DNA from: Planctomycetota bacterium
GTDB lineage: Bacteria > Planctomycetota > Planctomycetia > Planctomycetales > Planctomycetaceae
Direction of reading: 5' to 3'
DNA length: 5,501 bases
Assembly: GCA_024278285.1 (NCBI GenBank)
Contig: JAJRTM010000399.1
Span: 1 to 5,501 of the forward strand
Shown: piece by piece, positions 1 through 5,375 of the stretch
Position numbering within the stretch: position 1 is the stretch's first letter
How the letters are laid out: every line of letters starts with the position of its first letter
Notes under the pieces: model-generated
Database searches by the model: none
Told to the model about the DNA's origin: nothing
The model's input: the letters and a program-made list of their open reading frames with translations, nothing else
Position numbers and translations under genes: made by a program

Positions 1-579
1 CAGCCCGCTTTTTCGCTCTGTTTCAACCGGAGGCAAAATATTGCCTGCACGTTTCAAGTACGTAACGTTGACATAAATCAGCAACCGCCTGAGATTCTCT
101 GGGGACGAACCGTAATAAGCTTTTAATTTCGGATCACTTTCAATAATTCCCTGCTTGGTCAATTCGGGGAGATGCTTTTCGGCCAGTCCCGAAATCGAGA
201 AAATTCGCAAGTCCGGATTCTGCATCCTGGCTGAAGTGATCATTGGGCGATAATGCTCGCGGTCTTCTCGTCGCAAATGTTGCAGAAAAATCACCCGGTA
301 CTTTGCCAAATCAACCTGTTTTGCTGAGAAGTCTTCATCTTTGAGATAATCGATTTGCAGATTGACATTTTTTTCGTATCGTTTGAGTACGTCAAAAATC
401 CCGCCATGCAAACCGACAAACGCAATACGATTTTGAACAGAAGACTGCGGTTGAGATGCGGCTTTCTCTTCGCCTTGTGCCGCTTGGCAGAAGAAGAAAC
501 AGAGCAGCAATCCAACTATCAGGCAGTCCGAAGAGTTCCGCATGTAGTGAGTCATGGATTTGTTATTGATTTTGAGCAT
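1..579 (-). CDS. Secreted CobN/cobaltochelatase-like protein, N-terminal part (runs off left edge)
   Basis: The frame is open for 193 codons and has no stop before the window edge, so only the N-terminus is seen. I start it at ATG 579-577 because this overlaps the upstream stop as TGATG and has GGTGA (590-586) six bases upstream; in-frame ATGs at 555 and 543 lack a Shine-Dalgarno. Residues 1-36 look like a Sec signal peptide: a charged start, a hydrophobic core around 19-31 (CLIVGLLLCFFF) and a likely cut after AQG (36). The mature part begins with a Rossmann-like strand, RIAFVGLHGG (51-60), then KYRVIFLQHL (93-102). Residues 155-175, YYGSSPENLRRLLIYVNVTYL, resemble the pre-catalytic region of CobN/BchH-type large chelatase subunits. 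Classical CobN is cytoplasmic and inserts cobalt into the corrin ring, whereas exported homologues occur in several phyla and are poorly defined. The family call is from remembered resemblance. Presence of the gene is much surer than its function. Confidence 0.68.
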   Translation of the reverse strand, partial: MLKINNKSMTHYMRNSSDCLIVGLLLCFFFCQAAQGEEKAASQPQSSVQNRIAFVGLHGGIFDVLKRYEKNVNLQIDYLKDEDFSAKQVDLAKYRVIFLQHLRREDREHYRPMITSARMQNPDLRIFSISGLAEKHLPELTKQGIIESDPKLKAYYGSSPENLRRLLIYVNVTYLKRAGNILPPVETERKSGL

Positions 580-1553
580 CAATATTCACCAATAACTTCG
601 CCACCATTTCGGGAGCCCAATGCCTGAATGACGCCGGTGTCAATGTTTTCCGACATGAATTGGACAGACCCGTCGCACATGCCGAAATGAGCACCGCCGG
701 CATGGGCACTGCGAGCAGCAAAGTTTGTGCAACCATTATTGGGGGCGATACAGTCGAATCGCAGATCGTTCGGCCCACGATTGGTACTGAGCATATTGTG
801 CTGCGGATTTCCACCAAACCAGACGGTCGCGCGATCAGATCTGCTTAACGTCCCTCCCTGGCAGGTATTGATATCCTGAGCATTCCCTCCTGCTGGGCGA
901 TAGAAATAATTATCCTGCAACGTGCTGACGCTGAGATCACCTTTTGTTGTTTCACCAAAAGCGACCGTGCTTGAAGTTCCGTCAGTAATATCGGAAAAAC
1001 TCATCCAGGTATTATGCCCGAAAATCCCTCTGCAACTTCTGCCCCGGCACGAACAGTCTGGCCCCTGGCTTCCCAGATAATTGGAAGGCGCCCAAACAGT
1101 ATCAACCCGGCTGACAGGATCACTGGGGCAGATGTAGACGCTAATATTGGCTCCGCCGGCTGCATGAAAAGCTGCATTGTTTGTAGCTGAGCCGTTCGGA
1201 TTTGGACTACCATTACTCGGCCCGATTTGCGTGAAATCGATCAGGTCGTAAACCGTCGATTGTTCGACATAAGGAAGCAAATACGTTAACCAGCCGATCT
1301 GATGCCGATAAGCGGGACCGCTTGTTCCCGTTTCCAAATGACCAGCCGGAAATTTGTTGTGAACATCGTGGTAGTTGTGCAGCGCCAGAGCAATTTGTTT
1401 GACATTATTCTTGCAGGAAGAACGCCTCGCAGCCGCCCGGGCCTGCTGGACCGCGGGAAGTAGCAGGGAAACGAGTATGGCAATGATCGCAATGACGACG
1501 AGCAATTCAATCAGTGTAAATCCACAGCGATTTTTCATAAGTTGTTTATTCAT
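579..1553 (-). CDS. DUF1559 pseudopilin-like protein with type IV prepilin N-terminus
   Basis: This is a 324-residue protein, the usual length for the planctomycete DUF1559 (SBP_bac_10) family. Residues 11-34 form the type IV prepilin signal: G11 then F12, with Glu16 at mature position +5, followed by a hydrophobic helix ending LLLPAVQQARAAARR. Cleavage after G11 by prepilin peptidase and placement in the cytoplasmic membrane or a pseudopilus are expected from the motif. The C-terminus carries the family's H-X9-DG signature (His284 to Asp294-Gly295, HAGGAHFGMCDG). The molecular function of DUF1559 proteins is unknown. I chose ATG 1553; a TTG at 1568 would add five residues but has no better ribosome site. 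An unusual feature is a cysteine cluster DCSCRGRSC (Cys167, 169, 174). The gene lies 57 nt after the lipoprotein gene and its stop overlaps the next start (TGATG), indicating co-transcription and likely translational coupling. Confidence 0.93.
   Translation of the reverse strand: MNKQLMKNRCGFTLIELLVVIAIIAILVSLLLPAVQQARAAARRSSCKNNVKQIALALHNYHDVHNKFPAGHLETGTSGPAYRHQIGWLTYLLPYVEQSTVYDLIDFTQIGPSNGSPNPNGSATNNAAFHAAGGANISVYICPSDPVSRVDTVWAPSNYLGSQGPDCSCRGRSCRGIFGHNTWMSFSDITDGTSSTVAFGETTKGDLSVSTLQDNYFYRPAGGNAQDINTCQGGTLSRSDRATVWFGGNPQHNMLSTNRGPNDLRFDCIAPNNGCTNFAARSAHAGGAHFGMCDGSVQFMSENIDTGVIQALGSRNGGEVIGEY
584..590 (-). promoter_or_regulatory. Ribosome binding site deciding the start of the CobN-like gene
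   Basis: On the minus strand GGTGA (590-586) lies inside the last codons of the DUF1559 gene, six bases before ATG 579. Together with the TGATG overlap it favours this start over in-frame ATGs at 555 and 543, and suggests that ribosomes finishing the DUF1559 gene reinitiate here. Confidence 0.6.
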
Positions 1554-1610
1554 TGATGGTTCTTTCAAGCAGAAGGAGTCTTTTGTCCTCTCCTCAAATC
1601 CTGATAATGG

Positions 1611-1859
1611 TTATTGTTTGGAAAGCCAATCCTTCAAGTCGGCTTCACATTTTTCGTCACAAATAACGTACTGATTCCCGCGAACGGTCACGAGATGTTC
1701 TTCACCCACGTTGGCAATCTCTTTTTTACAGTGATCACATTCCCATTTCTTTCCAATCGGGCTTATCACCGTCGAGGTGTCCATTTCAGGAGTTGACTCA
1801 GAACAACCGACGATCAGCAACACCAACAAAATAGAACAGGAACAGAATAGACTCCGCAT
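1611..1859 (-). CDS. Small lipoprotein with TRASH-like metal-binding motif
   Basis: This 82-residue protein begins with a lipoprotein signal peptide: MRS, a hydrophobic stretch and the lipobox IVGC, so Cys19 should be lipidated. Ser20 at +2 gives no obvious inner-membrane retention signal by the E. coli rule. The mature domain has CDHC (41-44) and ICDEKC (66-71). Cys44, Cys67 and Cys71 fit the TRASH pattern C-x(19-22)-C-x3-C exactly (x22, x3), with aromatic Tyr64 before the second cysteine as in many such domains. TRASH domains are associated with trafficking, resistance or sensing of heavy metals, so a periplasmic or envelope metal-binding role is likely; which metal cannot be told. ATG 1859 is chosen over TTG 1865 because the latter only adds two residues; a weak AAGAA lies upstream. 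It is the first gene of the leftward operon and is divergent from a two-component system. A generic zinc-ribbon-like fold is the alternative. Confidence 0.85.
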   Translation of the reverse strand: MRSLFCSCSILLVLLIVGCSESTPEMDTSTVISPIGKKWECDHCKKEIANVGEEHLVTVRGNQYVICDEKCEADLKDWLSKQ

Positions 1860-2018
1860 AATCAATATTCTTTTTACGACAAACGGGTGTTTATTTGTAC
1901 GACTCGGTCAACTATTAGTGGCTTGCACAAACCTCGAAAAGATTTGATTTTGGTGCCCGCGATCAGGATGAACCAGGCGCCGGGATCATTCTGACAAATT
2001 TATAATTGACGATATATT

Positions 2019-2109
2019 GTAACTATTCAGTGATGGGTGGTTTTTGCAGGAATTCAGGTTGTCCGTAGGGTCCGCAATAGCGGACCCTACGCCAAAGCTG
2101 AATAGTTAC
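2019..2109. mobile_element. 91-bp MITE-like insertion with 12-bp TIRs and 8-bp target duplication
   Basis: The ends are perfect 12-bp inverted repeats: GTAACTATTCAG at 2019-2030 and CTGAATAGTTAC at 2098-2109. They are immediately flanked by identical 8-bp direct repeats GATATATT at 2011-2018 and 2110-2117, the expected scar of transposition. Ends starting GTAA together with an 8-bp duplication are the known hallmarks of the IS66 family, so I infer a non-autonomous derivative mobilised by an IS66-type transposase. The element has no coding capacity. Inside is a perfect 12-bp hairpin (2064-2091). It sits just downstream of the predicted sigma-54 start site, so it would be transcribed into the leader of the leftward operon and may alter its expression. 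The intact target duplication suggests a fairly recent insertion. Confidence 0.75.
2064..2091. repeat. Perfect 12-bp hairpin inside the MITE-like element
   Basis: CGTAGGGTCCGC (2064-2075) and GCGGACCCTACG (2080-2091) are perfect complements around an AATA loop. No T-run follows on either strand and the site lies between divergent genes, so it is not a usual intrinsic terminator. A related hairpin starting GTAGGGTC occurs at 5234-5254, suggesting a dispersed palindromic repeat family. Confidence 0.8.
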
Positions 2110-2137
2110 GATATATTTTACCTGGAGACAACCTGCC

Positions 2138-2153
2138 GCAAATAGGGTGCCAA
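2138..2153 (-). promoter_or_regulatory. Sigma-54 (RpoN) promoter of the leftward operon
   Basis: Read on the minus strand, 2153 to 2138 is TTGGCACCCTATTTGC. This matches the sigma-54 consensus TGGCAC-N5-TTGC, with the invariant GG (-24) and GC (-12) exactly ten bases apart. Transcription would start near 2126 and run left into the lipoprotein gene. The adjacent divergent operon encodes a GAFTGA-containing sigma-54 activator, which strongly supports the call. Regulation by that activator is inferred. Confidence 0.8.
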
Positions 2154-2243
2154 CAATGAGAATGTTTTCCCACTTTACTTTTACGAGGTTGGCAAGGATT
2201 GAAACCTGCGATCCAAGAAACGGGATGACAAATAGGCGACACG

Positions 2244-2262
2244 CTGTCGATTATTTCGACAG
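2244..2262. promoter_or_regulatory. Palindrome, candidate enhancer (UAS) for the divergent activator
   Basis: CTGTCGA and TCGACAG are perfect 7-bp arms around TTATT. A further CGACA half-site at 2237-2241 forms a second, shorter palindrome with TGTCG (2245-2249). The centre lies about 127 bp upstream of the predicted sigma-54 start site, a usual enhancer distance for NtrC-type activators, and about 90 bp upstream of the predicted start for the kinase operon. Binding by the activator is inferred. Confidence 0.5.
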
Positions 2263-2307
2263 GGGCGTTGGAGTTTCGATTCCAGTACCCAGGTGACAAC
2301 AAATGAT

Positions 2308-2335
2308 TTGAACAACCCTCGCGCTCCGTTATTAT
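2308..2335 (+). promoter_or_regulatory. Candidate sigma-70-type promoter of the kinase/activator operon
   Basis: TTGAAC (2308-2313, -35) and TATTAT (2330-2335, -10) are separated by 16 bases, with a predicted start near 2342. The -10 overlaps the in-frame ATG at 2334, which therefore would not be in the transcript; this agrees with starting the kinase at 2379. The -35 is only a partial match, so this is tentative. Confidence 0.4.
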
Positions 2336-2378
2336 GGTAAGCTGGAATATCATTCAAATTCAGAAAATGGTGCCTCTT

Positions 2379-3803
2379 ATGCGATGGTCTTTGCGCTATC
2401 AAATTCTTCTCCCGATGATGGCGGTCATGCTGATCACTTTGTTAGGAGTCAGTTTGTTAAATGCCTATCTTTCTGCCCAGAAGGCAAAATCTCAGATTCA
2501 TAGCCAATTGCGAGGTGTTGCAGAAACACTTTCGCGTTCAACTTTTCCATTAACAGATGCGGTATTGCAACAAATAAGTGGCTTGACTGGTGCTGAATTT
2601 GCCGTTGTTGGTAAGGCTGGCGAACTAATGGCATCAAGCGAAAAGATGGTTATTCCTCCCGATGTATCACGTGTGCATCAGGCTGGAGAAGAGCTGAGCC
2701 TGGGCAACGTTGTTCATCTGAATAAAGAACCCTACTTTCATGCGGTCGTTGAACTCTCTCGCCAGCCGAATATCCAACAGTCTAGAATACTCCACATTTT
2801 TTATCCCGAAGATAACTATCGTATTGTGTTGTGGAATGCCGTTGTCTCTCCCCTGCTGATTGGTGGGGTGGCTCTGGTTTTAGTTGCTCTGCTTTCTTTG
2901 ATCATTTCGTCTCGGGTAACCCGCCCGCTGGGTAATTTGAAAAATCAGGTCGAGCAAATTGCCCGCGGTGATTTTCAGCCGATGCCCCTGCCTGGTCGCA
3001 ATGATGAAATCCTTGACCTTGGTCATTCCGTCAATCGTATGGCAGAAATGCTGGCTGACTATGAGAAAGAAGTAAGACAGCACGAACGCCTGCGAACTCT
3101 GGGGCAACTCAGCGGTAGTATGGCTCACCAGTTGCGAAACGCAGCGACTGGTTGTCGCATGGCGTTAGACCTGCATCGTCGTGATTGCATTTCCAGCAAG
3201 GCAGATGAAACACTCGATGTTGCCTTGCGACAATTAGCAGTGATGGAACGCTATCTGAAACAGTTTTTTTCACGTAGTAACAGTTCTGTTCGGCAACATG
3301 AGTCAGTTGATCTTGTTCAGCTTGTCAATAAGATGCTTCAACTGGTTCATCCTCACGCGGCTCACGTTGGCGTGGGGACGGAGTTCATTCCACCAGAGTC
3401 TTCTGTCATTGTGAAAGGAGACCCTGAATCGCTGGAGCAATTGATCATTAATCTGTTACAGAATGGGATCGAAGCCTGTGCGAATCCTTCCCAAATCGAA
3501 AATTCTTCTGGGCAAGTTGGGAAAATTGTCATTCAGATCAGGCCCTCGCCTGATGATCATGTCATACTGATCGTTAAAGATTCCGGACCTGGTCCCGATC
3601 TCGAAGTAAAAGATGTCATGTTTGAGCCGCTCGTAACGGGACGAACAGATGGAACTGGATTGGGGCTTTCAGTGGCGCAAAATATTGCGAAACAGCATCG
3701 CAGCGAAATTCAATGGTATCGATCCGATAACATGACCTGCTTTACTATCGAACTTCCTTTGATGAATCAGGCTTTGATGAACCAGGAGAAGAAACGTGTC
3801 TAA
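2379..3803 (+). CDS. NtrB/ZraS-like membrane sensor histidine kinase
   Basis: This 474-residue sensor kinase would autophosphorylate and pass phosphate to the activator encoded next to it. In order it has TM1 (about 8-30), an extracytoplasmic sensor region (31-150), TM2 (152-175), a HAMP linker (177-230), a HisKA segment with phospho-accepting His250 in SMAHQLRN, and a HATPase_c domain with N-box LIINLLQNGIEA (355-366), G1 DSGPG (401-405) and G2 DGTGLGLS (424-431). All the ATP-binding boxes are present. The H-box is unusual: Gln replaces the common acidic residue after His, and the following NP is NA. The sensor region carries five histidines but I recognise no named sensor domain. ATG 2379 is preferred over 2334 and 2367 because the protein then begins MRWSLRYQ directly before TM1, GGTG lies upstream, and 2334 lies within a likely -10. 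The stop overlaps the next gene by 8 nt. Confidence 0.92.
   Translation: MRWSLRYQILLPMMAVMLITLLGVSLLNAYLSAQKAKSQIHSQLRGVAETLSRSTFPLTDAVLQQISGLTGAEFAVVGKAGELMASSEKMVIPPDVSRVHQAGEELSLGNVVHLNKEPYFHAVVELSRQPNIQQSRILHIFYPEDNYRIVLWNAVVSPLLIGGVALVLVALLSLIISSRVTRPLGNLKNQVEQIARGDFQPMPLPGRNDEILDLGHSVNRMAEMLADYEKEVRQHERLRTLGQLSGSMAHQLRNAATGCRMALDLHRRDCISSKADETLDVALRQLAVMERYLKQFFSRSNSSVRQHESVDLVQLVNKMLQLVHPHAAHVGVGTEFIPPESSVIVKGDPESLEQLIINLLQNGIEACANPSQIENSSGQVGKIVIQIRPSPDDHVILIVKDSGPGPDLEVKDVMFEPLVTGRTDGTGLGLSVAQNIAKQHRSEIQWYRSDNMTCFTIELPLMNQALMNQEKKRV
3757..3786 (+). repeat. 15-bp tandem duplication at the kinase 3' end
   Basis: CTTTGATGAATCAGG (3757-3771) is followed directly by CTTTGATGAACCAGG (3772-3786), 14 of 15 bases identical. 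It encodes the repeated LMNQ near the kinase C-terminus. The second copy supplies the first bases of the activator gene's ribosome binding site. Confidence 0.8.
3784..3788 (+). promoter_or_regulatory. Ribosome binding site of the activator gene
   Basis: AGGAG lies inside the kinase coding region, seven bases before the GTG at 3796. It fixes the start of the activator gene at a GTG codon that overlaps the end of the kinase gene, which suggests coupled translation and matched amounts of the two partners. Confidence 0.8.
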
Positions 3804-5208
3804 ATTACTGGTTGTCGATGATGAACAGACAATCTGTTGGGGCTTGTCTCAACTGGGAGAAAGCATTGGCTATGAAGTCACCACGGCTTCATCAGCCGAG
3901 CAGGCGTTTCAGTTTGTGGAAAAAAATAAACCGGATGTCATTATTCTCGATGTCAGATTGCCAGGCATTGATGGTTTGACTGCTTTAGAAAAGTTCCAAA
4001 ACGAAATTAGCCATGTCCCCGTGATCGTCATTACTGCTTATGGTGATCTCAACACAGCCGTCACTGCGGTGCGAAATGGTGCGTTTGAATATATCGTGAA
4101 GCCGTTCAATCTCGACCAGATGGAACAGGTGTTGCGACGGGCAGTTGATTCAATTGGCCAGCCTGCCATCGCTGAGCAAGAAGTGAAAGAGGTGGGAGGG
4201 CTCATTGGCAAAACTCCAGCGATGCAACAGGTCTTCAAAAATATCGCGTTGGCTGCCTCTTCCAATGCCAGCATCATGCTCAGTGGCGAAAGCGGAACGG
4301 GAAAAGAGCTTGCTGCCCGTGCTATTCATCACTTTAGCAAAACGGGAAACGGTCCCTTTATTGCAGTCAATATTGCATCCTTGAGTGAAACCCTGGCTGA
4401 AAGTGAACTGTTTGGTCATGTTCAGGGAGCATTCACAGGCGCTGAAAAATCACACGCAGGACTGTTGGTGCAGGCAAATCGTGGGACTCTTTTTCTCGAC
4501 GAAGTGGCTGATATTCCCCTTTCTATTCAAGTGAAACTTTTACGAGTCCTTGACCAGAACGAAGTTTTTCCTGTCGGTTCCAATAAATCGCTAAAGACAA
4601 ATTTTCGAGTCATTTCTGCAACACATCAATCATTGGAAAATAATGTGCGGGAAAAATCTTTCCGTCACGATTTATATTTTCGTCTCTGTGGATTTCAAAT
4701 CGAGATGCCTGCCTTACGAGAACGTCCAGAAGATATCCCGGAATTGGCTGAACATTTCCTGAACAATCTGGCTGGTGAATCAGAGAATTTGCATTCACGA
4801 TTTTCGGAAATAACGCTCGCTGAATTACAGAATCGCCCCTGGTATGGAAATGTTCGTGAATTACGAAATGTTGTGGAACATGCCGCCTTGCTGGCAAGAG
4901 GAGGAATCATCCAGCCAGAGCTTTTACCGCCACCAGTTTCCCGGGCACTTATCAACTTACCCGAGAAAACGAACATCAACGATAAAGTGATCAACACTCT
5001 GTTACATCAATGGACTCAGAACAAACTGTTGGAAGAGAATAACAGAAGCGATCTGCATGAAGAATTTATTCGCCTTGTAGAAAAACCGTTTCTGGAAGCA
5101 GTCATGAACAGCAACAGCAATCAATGCTCATCAGCAGCTCGACTGCTGGGGCTGCACCGTACAACATTAAAAAAGAAGTTGGACCAGTACGGTATCACCC
5201 AGGAGTAA
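3796..5208 (+). CDS. NtrC/ZraR-family sigma-54-dependent response regulator
   Basis: This 470-residue protein has the full three-domain NtrC layout. Receiver domain 1-118: acidic pair Asp8-Asp9, phospho-acceptor Asp52 in ILDVRLPGIDG, Thr80 and Lys102. AAA+ sigma-54 interaction domain about 135-365: Walker A GESGTGKE (164-171), the sigma-54-contacting GAFTGA loop (211-216), Walker B LFLDEV (232-237), arginine-finger region FRHDLYFRL (289-297) and sensor II GNVRELRN (351-358). A Fis-type helix-turn-helix (about 434-466) ends the protein, with SSAARLLGLHRTTLKKKL. All residues needed for ATP hydrolysis and sigma-54 engagement appear intact, so it should be an active enhancer-binding protein, probably phosphorylated by the upstream kinase. 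The start is GTG with AGGAG seven bases before, overlapping the kinase stop by 8 nt. The likely target is the sigma-54 promoter at 2138-2153. The orthologue name cannot be fixed from the sequence. Confidence 0.97.
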   Translation: MSKLLVVDDEQTICWGLSQLGESIGYEVTTASSAEQAFQFVEKNKPDVIILDVRLPGIDGLTALEKFQNEISHVPVIVITAYGDLNTAVTAVRNGAFEYIVKPFNLDQMEQVLRRAVDSIGQPAIAEQEVKEVGGLIGKTPAMQQVFKNIALAASSNASIMLSGESGTGKELAARAIHHFSKTGNGPFIAVNIASLSETLAESELFGHVQGAFTGAEKSHAGLLVQANRGTLFLDEVADIPLSIQVKLLRVLDQNEVFPVGSNKSLKTNFRVISATHQSLENNVREKSFRHDLYFRLCGFQIEMPALRERPEDIPELAEHFLNNLAGESENLHSRFSEITLAELQNRPWYGNVRELRNVVEHAALLARGGIIQPELLPPPVSRALINLPEKTNINDKVINTLLHQWTQNKLLEENNRSDLHEEFIRLVEKPFLEAVMNSNSNQCSSAARLLGLHRTTLKKKLDQYGITQE

Positions 5209-5233
5209 TGATTTCTCTGAAGCCCATAGCAAA

Positions 5234-5254
5234 GTAGGGTCTGCTGTGCAGACC
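5234..5254. repeat. GTAGGGTC hairpin, relative of the one in the MITE-like element
   Basis: GGTCTGC (5238-5244) pairs perfectly with GCAGACC (5248-5254) around TGT, preceded by GTAG. Compared with the hairpin at 2064-2091, one C-G pair is replaced by T-A on both arms, so pairing is kept while the sequence changes. It lies 25 bases past the activator stop. No T-run follows, so it is not a classical terminator. Confidence 0.65.
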
Positions 5255-5260
5255 GCGGGT

Positions 5261-5297
5261 GGCCCATCCGCTTTTTGCGGTTGGGTCGTGCAACGAC
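5261..5297. repeat. Two further overlapping hairpins between convergent genes
   Basis: GGCCCATCCGC (5261-5271) pairs with GCGGTTGGGTC (5277-5287) around a TTTTT loop, with one mismatch and one G-T pair. GTCGT (5285-5289) pairs with ACGAC (5293-5297) around GCA and shares three bases with the first stem, so the two may be alternative folds. Being between converging genes they could slow transcription, but no terminal T-run is present. Confidence 0.5.
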
Positions 5298-5306
5298 AAG
5301 ATGTAC

Positions 5307-5364
5307 GCGCCATGTGGGTTCCATCATTATTGGAAGTTCAAATAAAATCAAATGCACATGGCGC
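5307..5364. repeat. 10-bp inverted repeat in the convergent intergenic region
   Basis: GCGCCATGTG (5307-5316) and CACATGGCGC (5355-5364) are perfect inverted copies separated by 38 bases. Flanking direct repeats were not seen, so a mobile origin is not shown. The stretch 5209-5375 as a whole contains only such structures and no gene I can support. Confidence 0.55.
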
Positions 5365-5375
5365 CGGGTGCCACT

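Larger units (their letters stand above)
1860..2126 (-). other. Predicted leader (5' UTR) of the leftward operon
   Basis: If transcription starts about 12 bases after the sigma-54 -12 element (near 2126), the leader is about 267 nt long. The MITE-like element and one copy of its target duplication account for about 99 nt; without them the leader would be about 168 nt. I see no convincing small gene in it (only an 8-codon ATG frame near 1986) and no recognised riboswitch. The part from 1866 to 2010 shows no clear structure. The extent rests on the promoter call and is inferred. Confidence 0.45.

Noticed and set aside
355..848. Plus-strand open frames across the CobN-like and DUF1559 genes
   Set aside because: They are antisense shadows with no ribosome sites and no recognisable protein character.
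2064..2091. Intrinsic terminator
   Set aside because: The stem is strong but no T-run follows on either strand and it lies between divergent genes inside a transposon-like element.
2119..2137. B12-box-like string (ACCTGGAGACAACCTGCC) suggesting a cobalamin riboswitch
   Set aside because: It is on the plus strand, so it would not lie in the leader of the CobN-like operon, and the other conserved cobalamin-riboswitch segments such as CCGCCACTGT are absent upstream.
2181..2205. CRISPR-repeat-like GGATTGAAAC
   Set aside because: It occurs once; no second copy or regular spacing exists in the window, so there is no array.
2334..2378. Longer kinase start at ATG 2334 or 2367
   Set aside because: No ribosome site precedes either, ATG 2334 overlaps a likely -10 element, and the extra residues add nothing to the TM1 start.
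5121..5357. Minus-strand 78-codon frame over the activator gene end and hairpin cluster
   Set aside because: It runs through the repeat hairpins and antisense to the helix-turn-helix coding region, and its product has no recognisable features.
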